NCBI GenBank assembly: GCA_023525975.1
Contig: CM042029.1
Span: 81,450,849-81,514,848 of the forward strand
Direction of reading: 5' to 3'
DNA from: Smallanthus sonchifolius
Taxonomy: Eukaryota; Streptophyta; Magnoliopsida; Asterales; Asteraceae
DNA: 64,000 nucleotides
Below the pieces are notes generated by a model. That model searched no databases, was not told the DNA's origin, and saw only the letters and a list, made by a program, of their open reading frames with translations. Of this stretch, positions 22,347-33,314 are shown one piece after another; position 1 is the stretch's first letter, and each line of letters starts with the position of its first letter. Both the position numbers and the translations under genes were made by a program.

Positions 22347-23632
22347 CTAATTGTTTTCTTCTTTGATTGCCTCCTGTTGTGCCATCCGGATTTGAGTCGT
22401 GAGACTCGCATGAATTGTCAATCCTAGGGCACGAACACGGAGAGTTTTAACCCGTTCCTTACGACTCAAGGCATCTGCTACGACATTTGCCTTACCAGGG
22501 TGATACTTGATATCACAGTCGTAATCATTCAGTAGTTCTACCCAACGAAGTTGACTCATGTTGAGTTCTTTCTGATTAAAGATGTGCTGGAGACTCTTGT
22601 GGTTTGTAAAGATAGTACATTTTGTACCATATAAGAAATGTCTCCAAATCTTGAGTGCAAACACGACAGCACCCAATTTCAGATCGTGAGTCGTATAATT
22701 TTTCTCATGTACTTTTAGCTGTCTGGATGCATACGCTATGACTTTTTCTCTTTGCATCAATACACATCCCAGACCTTGGTGTGATGCGTCGCAGTACACG
22801 ATGGAATTGTCAGTTCCTTCGGGAAGGGATATGATTGGTGCACTGCAAAGTTTTGCTTCAACAATTGAAACGCTGATTCTTGTTTATCAGTCCAATCAAA
22901 CTTTTTGTCCTTCTGAGTTAACGTGGTCAAAGGCAAGGCTATCTTTGAAAAATTCTCGATAAATCGCCTGTAATATCCTGCCAAACCTAGAAATTGACGC
23001 ACCTCAGTCGGAGTTCCTGGTGCTTCCCAGTTTTTGATAGCTTCAATCTTGGTTGGGACTACGTGAATACCCTTCTTATTGATGACGTGTCCGAGAAAGT
23101 GAACCTCTCGAATCCGAAACTCACACTTAGAGAATTTGGCATAACGCTTCTCATTCCGGAGTAGTTCAAAGATTGATTTCAAATGATGTTCATGTTCCTC
23201 CTTGGTTTGTGAATATATTAATATGTCATCGATAAATACAATCACGAATTTATCCAAATATAGCCTGCACACGCGGTTCATTAGATCCATGAAAACGGCC
23301 GGTGCAATAGTCAAGCCAAATGGCATAACTAGGAACTCGTAGTGACCGTAACGAGTCCTAAAAGTTGTTTTCGGTATATCTTCTTCCTGAATTTTCAGTT
23401 GAGGATACCCTGATCGTAGATCAATTTTTAGAATAGAAACTGGGCCCTGAAGTTGATCAAACAAATCGTCTACTCGAGGAAGAGGATACCGGTTTTTGAT
23501 TGTCAGCTTGTTCAACTCCCGATAATTGATGCACCTTCTAAAGGTTCCATCCTTTTTCTTTACAAACAGGACCGGAACTCCCCATGGTGAGAAACTCGGT
23601 CTTATGAAAGAATTACTCGACGAGGTGTCCAA
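22347..23632 (-). pseudogene. Chromovirus reverse transcriptase and RNase H, frameshifted
   Basis: RT (23632 to about 22840) shows WGVPVLFVKKKDGTFR, LKIDLRSGYPQLKI, PFGLTIAPAVFMDLMN and the catalytic box VFIDDILIYS, with active-site Asp residues kept. A frameshift near 22800 moves to a second frame (22799-22347) with RNase H: YCDASHQGLGCVLMQ, CTIFTNHKSLQHIF and KYHPGKANVVADALSRKE. The usual TDHKSL reads TNHKSL, so a catalytic Asp of RNase H is replaced by Asn. The order and sequence fit Tekay/Del-like chromoviruses. Confidence 0.85.
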
Positions 23633-26212
23633 GTTTTTGTTGTATATTGGGTAGAAATGAAAAAGTATGAAAATGAAACTATATGTTTGTCCCTCTTATG
23701 CTTTTCGAAAGCATTTTCCCGGACTAAGACTTTTCTCTTATTTCAGGTTTCATGTTTTCTATGATTTTCCTCTCCATGTGCCTTCATGGAGCTAGGAATT
23801 GATGTTCCTTGGGAGCTCTTATTTGCGAACTTCGAGTCTAATCACCACTTTACCCCTTTGCTCGCCCTACCTTTCGAGGCAGACTAGCCTTTGGGTTGTA
23901 GCGTCCTGATATGTAAACTCATGTCTCGACTACCATACCTTCAAAGTATGTAAGCCATACGAAGTTTGATGTTTGTTTGGGATATTCATATTCCGTCTAG
24001 CTGAGGGAATGAATAATAATACTGTAAGAATGGTCTCATCGAATTAGTGTTTTCCCCAAAATGGGCTATGGGTTTGTCAACTCATTAAGTTGGCAGAAAG
24101 AGTTGATAGTCAACTATTAGTCATACGGTGTGTATGCACTCCCTTAGTGTTTGAATTGTACTTTGGTGACTTACCATTACGTATTCCACTCATTCAGGTT
24201 ATAGCCTTAAAATCCTTAGCACAAGGATAAACTTGAGGTAATGAGTGTTGAACGTCGAGGCTTTTGTATTCTAACTGAGTATACTCCAAGAGATCATTTT
24301 TTTTACAATAGATGCTCTATAGCTTACCAATTATAGAAAACTAGGAGTGAAAGATGCAATCACACCTCTTTTCTAGGCTAAATCTGGGATCCATCCATCA
24401 AGATGAACCTTTGGGAAGTGCGAGTACAAAAGAGTAATAAATTATTCTTCTCAACTCTTTGTGGCCAGTGGCCTGTTGTGAATAGCTTGAGCTTACATCC
24501 CTTATGCATATCATGAACTAATGAGATTAGCATGAAATTCCGCATTTGGGACTCCTTTAAGAGTTTTGCATGTCGTTTTGGTTAGTGCGACAATAGTCGT
24601 TAGTCCACACTTAGGTTTCTTTGACATTTGCTCGAGCATCAAACCCGGCTTATCCATTACCGAGAGAATAGTTAGACTTAAAGGTATATTGAATGTCAAT
24701 GGCTGCGAGAGCAATCCTGTTTGACCGACATTCTGAAATGTCTGATTTCCTACTTGTCTCATGACGAGCTTCCACAGTATCCATAAGTGCCATGTGTATG
24801 CAGGTCAGAATAATACCCTGCCCTATTACTGAAGTTAGTGCATAACACTCTTGGCGTAACTTTCAAGCAATTGTGAGATTGAACTGTATGATGGATCCTG
24901 AGATTATGCCATAATCTCCCACAATAGTTGTGCAATTACTGTAAGTGTTAGTTGTGGTAACGCTCAATTTGAAGCATTCCTGACAAGTAGAATCTCAAAG
25001 TATGAATGTGCGAATTTCTTCGTCGTTCATGATTTACTAAGGATTGGTTGAATTCAATTTGAATTTCTCTCGTTCCTCCAAAACTAGGAGAATGCTTTGT
25101 GAGCACCAAATTGAGAAGTCTGATTTGTTGAGATCCAATCCTTAATCAAGTGATTGAGAACATGAGTTGATCATCAGCTTAGACAGCAAGACTCACTAAA
25201 GTTCCCATGCACTGCAAATTATGATTACGTGTGCACCCGTAATGATGATTTGCCTTGCCTGATCCCTATAGTGTTTCTTCTATCCCTAGCTTTTAATCAA
25301 AAGTGATTTGAAACGATCATTAGATTGCGTTTGCACATTTGTACAGGAGTGTGTATTGTTTTATCGGATTACTGTTAATTATGTGTACCAATACTCATGA
25401 ATCTGCTGAATATGGCAGTTGTCGGATGAGGCTAAGGGTAGAGAGGCACCACCAGTGTCTCTTAAAAAATGTGCATGGTGAAATTCAGGCACTATGTGTT
25501 GGGCAGAGATCCTCAAACGAGTGTCGAGCAACTCATGCTCCAAGTCTGTATATATGCATGGATCCACATGATCCTGATGTATGTCTGGGTCTCCTGACCC
25601 TTGGAGTTCTCTCCCATTTAGTCCTGCTTATTCACCTTGAATTCCCTTCTGTCTGGGCAATCATGCCAGCCATATATCATGGCGAGAGTCTAGGCATCCG
25701 ATCCGACAACTTATGAATGAGAGTATTTATATCGCAAATACGTTAGAAAGATAGTTGCCTCCATGGCTGGAGTAGTTGTGGTGCAGGTATAGGTACAGAT
25801 TCTGGTACGAGTTCAACCTGTTGTGATACCAAGATCGGTAACTGACGATCGCTGTCGTCGAAGTCCAAGCTCAGCTTGTAACTCGATCTTCTAAGGTTGC
25901 AGTATGCTGAGTATCCGTTATTCTTGACTCGTAATCCGAACAGTAACATGTTGTAAGTGTTTATTATTTTCACTTTATTGTATGTGTTTAAGTGTTCACT
26001 ACATGTGCCATGTAATTGTATTAGTGTAGCTAATGGTACTCTAGTGTAACTCCATACACTAATAGTCTACACAAATTGTTCGGCAACGGTTGGAATTCCT
26101 ATGCTCAAGTCTTGGGTGTTTTTAATGTGACGCAAGTCTTAGAAATCTTGGTCCCTAAATGAGTCCGGTTAGAGCCTAGGTATCACTAAGGACACCTAAT
26201 TCGCTAAAACCA
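23633..26212 (-). other. Chromovirus region where gag and protease should be; not recognisable
   Basis: This 2.6 kb between RT and the primer-binding site should encode gag, zinc knuckle and protease. I find no knuckle, no DTG/DSG active site and no long frame (the longest is 125 codons on the wrong strand). It is either heavily decayed or replaced by unrelated sequence. Confidence 0.6.
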
Positions 26213-26226
26213 TTGCTCTGATACCA
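26213..26226 (-). promoter_or_regulatory. Primer-binding site of the chromovirus (tRNA-iMet)
   Basis: On the minus strand TGGTATCAGAGCAA lies three bases inside the right LTR, which starts at 26230. It matches the initiator tRNA-Met 3' end and fixes the element's orientation as minus. Confidence 0.85.
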
Positions 26227-26229
26227 ATC

Positions 26230-28726
26230 TGTCACACCCCCATATTTTATTTACTTATTAAATAAATACAGGTTGTAACGATTGGTTCATTACACGATAG
26301 CGGAAGCTGTAATAATGATTTCTAAGACTTGATTACATATACAATTACTAAAACTAAGAAATACTATGATCTAAGTTCTTCTAGATCAACGACAGACTTG
26401 AGACTTGATATTCTACGTCCTTCCAGCTACTAGGAATTGATCCAACATAGCTAGCCTATTCCAACCGCGCCATGGCTAGAGGTCACCTGAGAAACATACT
26501 TGAAAGTGTCAACACAAAGGTTGGTGAGTTCACAGAGTTAGTTATATTAGTGCTTATAGTTTTTCCCCAAAAACCTGTTCATGACTTTACCGTCATAAAA
26601 CTAAGTAGTTTTCATTTGAAAACATTATCATGACTTAACCGTCATAAAATATGTTTAAACCTGATCGATTTAACTAATCAGAACCCTTTTGTATAAACAT
26701 GATCACTTTATCCGGATCAAAACTCTTTGTTTATAACTGATCACTTTAACCTGATCAGAACCCTTTGTTTAAATTCAATTGTTCGTAAATAGTTTCAGGT
26801 GTATGTGATAAACAGAATAAGAATTGTTGACCCATTTGTAAACTAGCTAGGAATACAAATAATATGTTCATACATGGGGCGTAACCAAACCTTGACATGT
26901 GTACACGCCCCTAATTTCGTTATTCAGTTCTATGCGGCCATAAATCCTCCAGATTGTGGTTAGCGCGACTAACCATGACCGGGAGACGTCACTCTCCATA
27001 GTACTATTCATAGGACCCTAGGCTACAGTTAATGGTTACTATGTTGTTCCAGGGGACTTTCGCGGCCTCCATTGTGTTGTTCTCATCCCATGTAAACATA
27101 AAGTCGTGTCTTATTCTCTTGTTATCCCATGAAATAGTTGCAAGTATGTTTTTCCCTTAAATCGTTGAGTGTTGTTCATCCGAACAATCGTTGTGTGTTG
27201 TTCATCCGAACAATCGTTGTGTGCTGTTCATCCGAACAATCGTTGTGTGTACTTGTGTCCAGCTGTTTAGTTGAGAAATTTTTCTCCCCGTTTGTTTAAA
27301 AACAATTTAAAAACAAGTAGTAAAAGTGGGGCTGGGAGACTCACAAGAAGTTAAACCAAAATGTTCATATTGTCAAACGTATAAGCAATGTAATTCATGT
27401 TTTCAAAACATAACAAGTAAGTATGTTTCTCCCCCGATGTTTACAAAACAGTAAAGAGTTAAAAAGGGGGCCGTGAACTCACCTTGAGTTTGTGTATGCT
27501 TGCAATGATAATTGTTCTAGCCGAACTTGACTATTCGTACCCTAGATACCAAAGGGTAAATTGTGTTAAGACCGAACGTCTCATATTGCAAATTGTTCAT
27601 CGACCTAGTAAATCTAGTTGCTTTTGTTTAAATATCTTCTTAGATTTTCAACACTTGTTTTGCTATAAAAACAGTTCTAAGTTACTGCCCAATGTGACTG
27701 ATGAACAGATGTCGAAACTTCCTAGTTTCGATTGGGCAATTGAGTATCGAAACTTCATAGTTTCGATTGAGTAGTTAGGTATCGAAACTATCTAGTTTCG
27801 ATTGGCAAGAAGGGTATCGAAACTATCTAGTTTCGATTGAGCAATATGTATCGAAACTACCTAGTTTCGATTGAACAACTAGTATCGAAACTCCCAGTTT
27901 CGATTGAGTAAACTGGTATCGAAACTCCTAGTTTCGATTGAATAGGTATCGAAACTCCTAGTTTCGATTGAATAACAGGTATCGAAACTCCTAGTTTCGA
28001 TTGAACAGGTATCGAAACTCCTAGTTTCGATTACTGCACTTTGATTGACAGAATTCGTCCTGTATATTTTTATGTTCAAATCTTGAATTTGACACACTTT
28101 TCTTGTTATCTTACTTGCGATTGAACCTTTTGTAGGCTTAGATACGGTTTTAAAGAAAATAAAGTGGATAATATCGAGTTTTTACCTTAAAACCGAGATG
28201 AAGATGATGAAAGAAAACAGAGAAGAGTCTTGAATCTTCTGTTAAACTTTCTTTAGAACACTTGAAATCTTCTTAAAATACCGAATTGTGGTGGATTTCT
28301 GCCTTAAACTGGACTTCGACTAGAAGGAGAATTGGGAAATTGCCGTATGAAAATGAGAAGTATGGAAGGGATTGTGGGATTTCGACTGAGGAGGTATGGT
28401 TTTTATCTGAATTTGAGTGTATTAGCAAGTGGGGGAATGGCTCCCCTGACTTTCGGTCGAGAAAGTCAAGCAAGTGGGTTGGGATTTAAATAAATCAAAC
28501 CATTTGATTTAAGTGTAATTTTAACCACTAGTGTTCGTATTTAGTCGGGTTATCCTGGTACGTGAACCGGTAACTCCTAGAATTACCAAAATATGAAATG
28601 AGACCCTGTACGATTTTTGTTAGACCTTAATGTCCTTGTTTGTGAAATTAAGTAATCACAAAACAATTATAATTTAAACTTGTTTATAACATGTACGGAT
28701 ATTGACTTGAATTGTCGGGTGTCACA
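26230..28726 (-). repeat. 5' LTR of the nested chromovirus (right copy)
   Basis: It has the same length (2,497 bp) as the left copy, at a constant offset of 7,522. I noted six single-base differences from the left LTR, for example T/C at 27434 versus 19912 and T/A near 28663 versus 21141. It carries the second copy of the palindrome array (27710-28032). Confidence 0.9.
27710..28032. repeat. Ten palindromic ATCGAAACT/AGTTTCGAT units, right LTR
   Basis: Identical to the array at 20188-20510 except for one base in the centre of the first unit (TCCT instead of TCTT). Arms are preserved in all units. Confidence 0.92.
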
Positions 28727-30194
28727 AGCAGCGAGGGTATGGTTCGACAGTCTCCCAATCGGAGAGATAGGGAGCTTCGAGCAACTGGAAGATAGCTTCT
28801 TAAAGAACTTCAGCCAACAAAGAAGGTCCATAAAGGATCCAACAGAGTTGCACAACATTAAAAGGGGTGATGGTGAGTCAGTGGAAGATTTCATTACAAG
28901 ATTCGTAAGAGAGAGCATGCAAGTCAAAGGAGCTGGAGAAGATATACGTATCTCAGCGTTTATTCATGGTGTTCGGAGCGAGCAGTTGGTGGAAAGATTC
29001 CATGAAAGCCATCCAAAAACGGTGGAAGAAATGCTAGAGAGAGCAAAGGCGTTTGTACGAGGAAGAAAAGCGAGCAACCATCTGAAAGACCGCACACAAA
29101 AGAAGCCGTTGAATTGGGAAAACTCAAGGAAACAAGGACCACCAAAGATGTGGGATAAGCCACATTCTCAACCGTGTTTCCAACAAAGGAACGTGGCGCC
29201 CTCTCAGTTTTCAACACCACGAAGACACGTCGATAGACCAACGGTTAGTCTTCCGCCATTAACCAAAACACCAACTGAAATTCTCGCAACCGAGAACGTC
29301 AACTTTGTGAAACCTGCACCCATGAGACCAGGCCCTAAGAAGGCCACCGACAAGTATTGTGAATTTCATAAAGATAATGGGCACACCACTGATGAGTGTT
29401 TCTCCCTGAAAAGACAAATCGAATCAACAATAAAAACAGGTAAACGGTCACACCTGTTGAAGGAGCTTAACGCAACACCTCAGGCCGGCGGAAGGAGAAA
29501 GGAGATCCTAATGGTAAACCAACCATCAAGTAGTGCAGGCATGAAACGAAATAATGACCACATGGAGCCGTGGATGGAGCAAGAAATCAGTTTCCCTCCG
29601 ATAAGAGGTGGAGATTTTGCTAGTGGGGCACTTCATGTAACTGCTGACATTGCCGGTCATCAGGTACGAAGGGTTTATGTTGATACCGGAAGTGCATCCG
29701 AAATCATGTATGAACGTTGCTTCATGCAACTAGATGAAGAAGTACAGAAAGGCCTCGTCACACAAGTACACAAGCTAACAGGCTTTTCCGGAGAAGTAGT
29801 GCAGCTGCTGGGCAAAATACAACTTCAGGTGACAATGGGGAACGAAACGGGAAGTCGTACGGTTCCAATGACCTTCCTCATAGTACGCTCTCAGTCAAGC
29901 CACAACGTAATTTTGGGAAGGCCAGGTTTATGTGCACTTGGAGCAGTCATATCTACCGTTCACGCGGCAATCAAATTCCCAACCCCAAACGGTGTGGTAA
30001 CTTTATTATCAAGTAAGGAACGTAAAAGCATAAAAGTTATAGCACCAGATACTTCAAACAAAACAGATGAGCAACACAATACGAGGATAAAGCAACCCTC
30101 AGACATGGTGGGGGGTATTAAGAGATACAGCGGAGCGGATAAGGTAACACGTTTGGACAGAGTAGATGTACCACGAAAATGTAACGGAGTCTGA

Positions 30195-30355
30195 CACCGA
30201 AAGTGCTATAAGTAATCAACACGCAAGGAACCATTGTAATCAATTTTCAAAGAAGGTGTACGCGAACACCAAAGATTGCATTCACATTTGGTTATATCAT
30301 ACCCATTGTCGCAACCACAAAGACAACAATACCCAAAAATGAAAGAAGGTATACG
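30195..30355. other. Short leader between Tat protease and the tandem array
   Basis: About 160 bp, A-rich, where RT coding would begin in an autonomous Tat element. No RT motif is present. Confidence 0.6.
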
Positions 30356-33275
30356 TGAAAAATAATCTAAGTCTTCCAGCCGCGACTGGACAGACGAGTC
30401 AGCTGACCAAGTTCAGCTGAAAAATAATCTAAGTCTTCCAGCCGCGACTGGAAAGACGAGTCACCTGACCAAGTTCAGGTTGAAAAATAATCTAAGTCTT
30501 CCAGCCGCGACTGAAAAGACGAGTCACCTGACCAAGTTCAGGTTGAAAAATAATCTAAGTCTTCCCGCCGCGACTGGACAGACGAGTCACCTGACCAAGT
30601 TCAGGTTGAAAAATAATCTAAGTCTTCCAGCCGCGACTGGACAGACGAGTCACCTGACCAAGTTCAGCTGAAAAATAATCTAAGTCTTCCAGCCGCGACT
30701 GGAAAGACGAGTCACCTGACCAAGTTCAGGTTGAAAAATAATCTAAGTCTTCCGGCCGCGACCGGAAAGACGAGTTACCTGACCAAGTTCAGGTTGAAAA
30801 ATAATCTAAGTCTTCCGGCCGCGACTGGACAGACAAGTCAGCTGACCAAGTTCAGCTGAAAAATAATCTAAGTCTTCCGGCCGCGACTGAAAAGACGAGT
30901 CACCTGACCAAGTTCAGGTTGAAAAATAATCTAAGTCTTCCAGCCGCGACTGGACAGACGAGTCACCTGACCAAGTTCAGGTTGAAAAATAATCTAAGTC
31001 TTCCAGCCGCGACTGGACAGACGAGTCACCTGACCAAGTTCAGGTTGAAAAATAATCTAAGTCTTCCAGCCGCGACTGGACAGACGAGTCAGCTGACCAA
31101 GTTCAGCTGAAAAATAATCTAAGTCTTCCAGCCGCGACTGGAAAGACGAGTCACCTGACCAAGTTCAGGTTGAAAAATAATCTAAGTCTTCCAGCCGCGA
31201 CTGGACAGACAAGTCAGCTGACCAAGTTCAGCTGAAAAATAATCTAAGTCTTCCGGCCGCGACTGAAAAGACGAGTCACCTGACCAAGTTCAGGTTGAAA
31301 AATAATCTAAGTCTTCCAGCCGCGACTGGACAGACGAGTCACCTGACCAAGTTCAGGTTGAAAAATAATCTAAGTCTTCCAGCCGCGACTGGACAGACGA
31401 GTCAGCTGACCAAGTTCAGCTGAAAAATAATCTAAGTCTTCCAGCCGCGACTGGAAAGACGAGTCACCTGACCAAGTTCAGGTTGAAAAATAATCTAAGT
31501 CTTCCAGCCGTGACTGGAAAGACGAGTCACCCGACCAAGTTCAGGTTGAAAAATAATCTAAGTCTTCCAGCCGCGACTGGACAGACGAGTCACCTGACCA
31601 AGTTCAGGTTGAAAAATAATCTAAGTCTTCCAGCCGCGACTGGACAGACGAGTCAGCTGACCAAGTTCAGCTGAAAAATAGCTGAAAAATAATCTAAGTC
31701 TTCCAGCCGCGACTGGAAAGACGAGTCACCTGACCAAGTTCAGGTTGAAAAATAATCTAAGTCTTCCAGCCGCGACTGGACAGACAAGTCAGCTGACCAA
31801 GTTCAGCTGAAAAATAATCTAAGTCTTCCAGCCGCGACTGAAAAGACGAGTCACCTGACCAAGTTCAGGTTGAAAAATAATCTAAGTCTTCCAGCCGCGA
31901 CTGGACAGACGAGTCACCTGACCAAGTTCAGGTTGAAAAATAATCTAAGTCTTCCAGCCGCGACTGGACAGACGAGTCAGCTGACCAAGTTCAGCTGAAA
32001 AATAATCTAAGTCTTCCAGCCGCGACTGGAAAGACGAGTCACCTGACCAAGTTCAGGTTGAAAAATAATCTAAGTCTTCCAGCCGTGACTGGAAAGACGA
32101 GTCACCCGACCAAGTTCAGGTTGAAAAATAATCTAAGTCTTCCAGCCGCGACTGGACAGACGAGTCACCTGACCAAGTTCAGCTGAAAAATAATCTAAGT
32201 CTTCCAGCCGCGACTGGAAAGACGAGTCACCTGACCAAGTTCAGGTTGAAAAATAATCTAAGTCTTCCGGCCGCGACCGGAAAGACGAGTTACCTGACCA
32301 AGTTCAGGTTGAAAAATAATCTAAGTCTTCCGGCCGCGACTGGACAGACAAGTCAGCTGACCAAGTTCAGCTGAAAAATAATCTAAGTCTTCCGGCCGCG
32401 ACTGAAAAGACGAGTCACCTGACCAAGTTCAGGTTGAAAAATAATCTAAGTCTTCCAGCCGCGACTGGACAGACGAGTCACCTGACCAAGTTCAGGTTGA
32501 AAAATAATCTAAGTCTTCCAGCCGCGACTGGACAGACGAGTCACCTGACCAAGTTCAGGTTGAAAAATAATCTAAGTCTTCCAGCCGCGACTGGACAGAC
32601 GAGTCAGCTGACCAAGTTCAGCTGAAAAATAGCTGAAAAATAATCTAAGTCTTCCAGCCGCGACTGGAAAGACGAGTCACCTGACCAAGTTCAGGTTGAA
32701 AAATAATCTAAGTCTTCCGGCCGCGACTGGACAGACAAGTCAGCTGACCAAGTTCAGCTGAAAAATAATCTAAGTCTTCCAGCCGCGACTGGAAAGACGA
32801 GTCACCTGACCAAGTTCAGGTTGAAAAATAATCTAAGTCTTCCAGCCGCGACTGGACAGACGAGTCACCTGACCAAGTTCAGGTTGAAAAATAATCTAAG
32901 TCTTCCAGCCGCGACTGGACAGACGAGTCAGCTGACCAAGTTCAGCTGAAAAATAATCTAAGTCTTCCAGCCGCGACTGGAAAGACGAGTCACCTGACCA
33001 AGTTCAGGTTGAAAAACAATCTAAGTCTTCCGGCCGCGACTGGAAAGACGAGTTACCCGACCAAGTTCAGGTTGAAAAATAATCTAAGTCTTCCAGCCGT
33101 GACTGGAAAGACGAGTCACTTGACCAAGTTCAGGTTGAAAAATAATCTAAGTCTTCCAGCCGCGACTGGAAAGACGAGTCACCTGACCAAGTTCAGGTTG
33201 AAAAATAATCTAAGTCTTTCAGCCGCGACTGGAAAGACGAGTCACCTGCCAAGTTTAGGTTGAAAAATAATCCAA
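30356..33275 (+). repeat. Tandem array, about 46 units of 62-63 bp
   Basis: The unit runs GAAAAATAATCTAAGTCTTC, CAGCCGCGACTGGACAGACG, AGTCACCTGACCAAGTTCAG, GTT. It holds two inverted-repeat stems: TCCAG-ccgcga-CTGGA and ACCTGA-ccaagt-TCAGGT. Two unit types exist, ending TCAGGTTG (63 bp) or TCAGCTG (62 bp). Some units have CCGG in both arms of the first stem. Two sites (near 31680 and 32630) have an extra AGCTGAAAAAT block. A 63-bp period keeps one frame open (KNNLSLPAATGQTSHLTKFRL repeated), broken at each 62-bp unit, so I regard it as non-coding. Copy number is length divided by period. Confidence 0.95.
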
Positions 33276-33299
33276 TATCATGGTATGAACACCATAATA

Positions 33300-33314
33300 A
33301 TGGACTGGGGGACA
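33300..33314 (+). promoter_or_regulatory. Polypurine tract of the Tat element
   Basis: ATGGACTGGGGGACA lies immediately before the 3' LTR start at 33315. The G run next to TGGAC is the usual form in Tat-lineage elements. Confidence 0.75.

Larger units (their letters stand above)
18708..28726 (-). mobile_element. Chromovirus-type Ty3/gypsy element nested in Tat gag
   Basis: This 10,019-bp element begins TGTCACACCC and ends GGGTGTCACA, flanked by the 5-bp duplication AGCAG (18703-18707 and 28727-28731). Its two LTRs are both 2,497 bp. Orientation is minus: the tRNA-Met primer-binding site is next to the right LTR and the polypurine tract next to the left LTR. The coding region is decayed: gag and protease are not recognisable, pol has frameshifts and stops, and the chromodomain appears deleted. 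I see six single-base LTR differences (about 0.24%), so it moved recently despite being defective. It inserted after the Tat element. Confidence 0.93.
18107..30194 (+). pseudogene. Tat gag-protease gene split by a chromovirus insertion
   Basis: Segment 1 is 18107-18707 (601 nt) and segment 2 is 28732-30194 (1,463 nt). The sum is 2,064 nt, exactly 688 codons including stop, so the frame was intact before insertion. Segment 1 has a charged, coiled-coil-like N-terminus (MGEGEETPHN..., KDRQLKEIRTRLEFGDNEDDD) and the gag entry KMPSNVGKYDGLGDPDDHL. Segment 2 continues the gag core (ARVWFDSLPIGEIGSFEQL), a C-x2-H-x4-H-x4-C knuckle in CEFHKDNGHTTDEC (near joint residue 410) and a retropepsin-like domain with VYVDTGSASEIMYE (near 518) and NVILGRPGL. 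It ends without any RT. The start at 18107 is the first ATG in this frame after the A-rich leader. Confidence 0.85.

Noticed and set aside
25339..25716. 125-codon plus-strand frame inside the chromovirus
   Set aside because: It runs opposite to the element, has no motif and lies in decayed internal sequence.
30480..33263. Repetitive open frames (KNNLSLPAATG-type 21-residue repeats) that could be a repeat protein
   Set aside because: They exist only because the unit is 63 bp. Every 62-bp unit breaks the frame, and no start context or conserved flank is present.
30356..33275. CRISPR-like array
   Set aside because: The whole unit is repeated with no unique spacers, and the context is a plant LTR retrotransposon.
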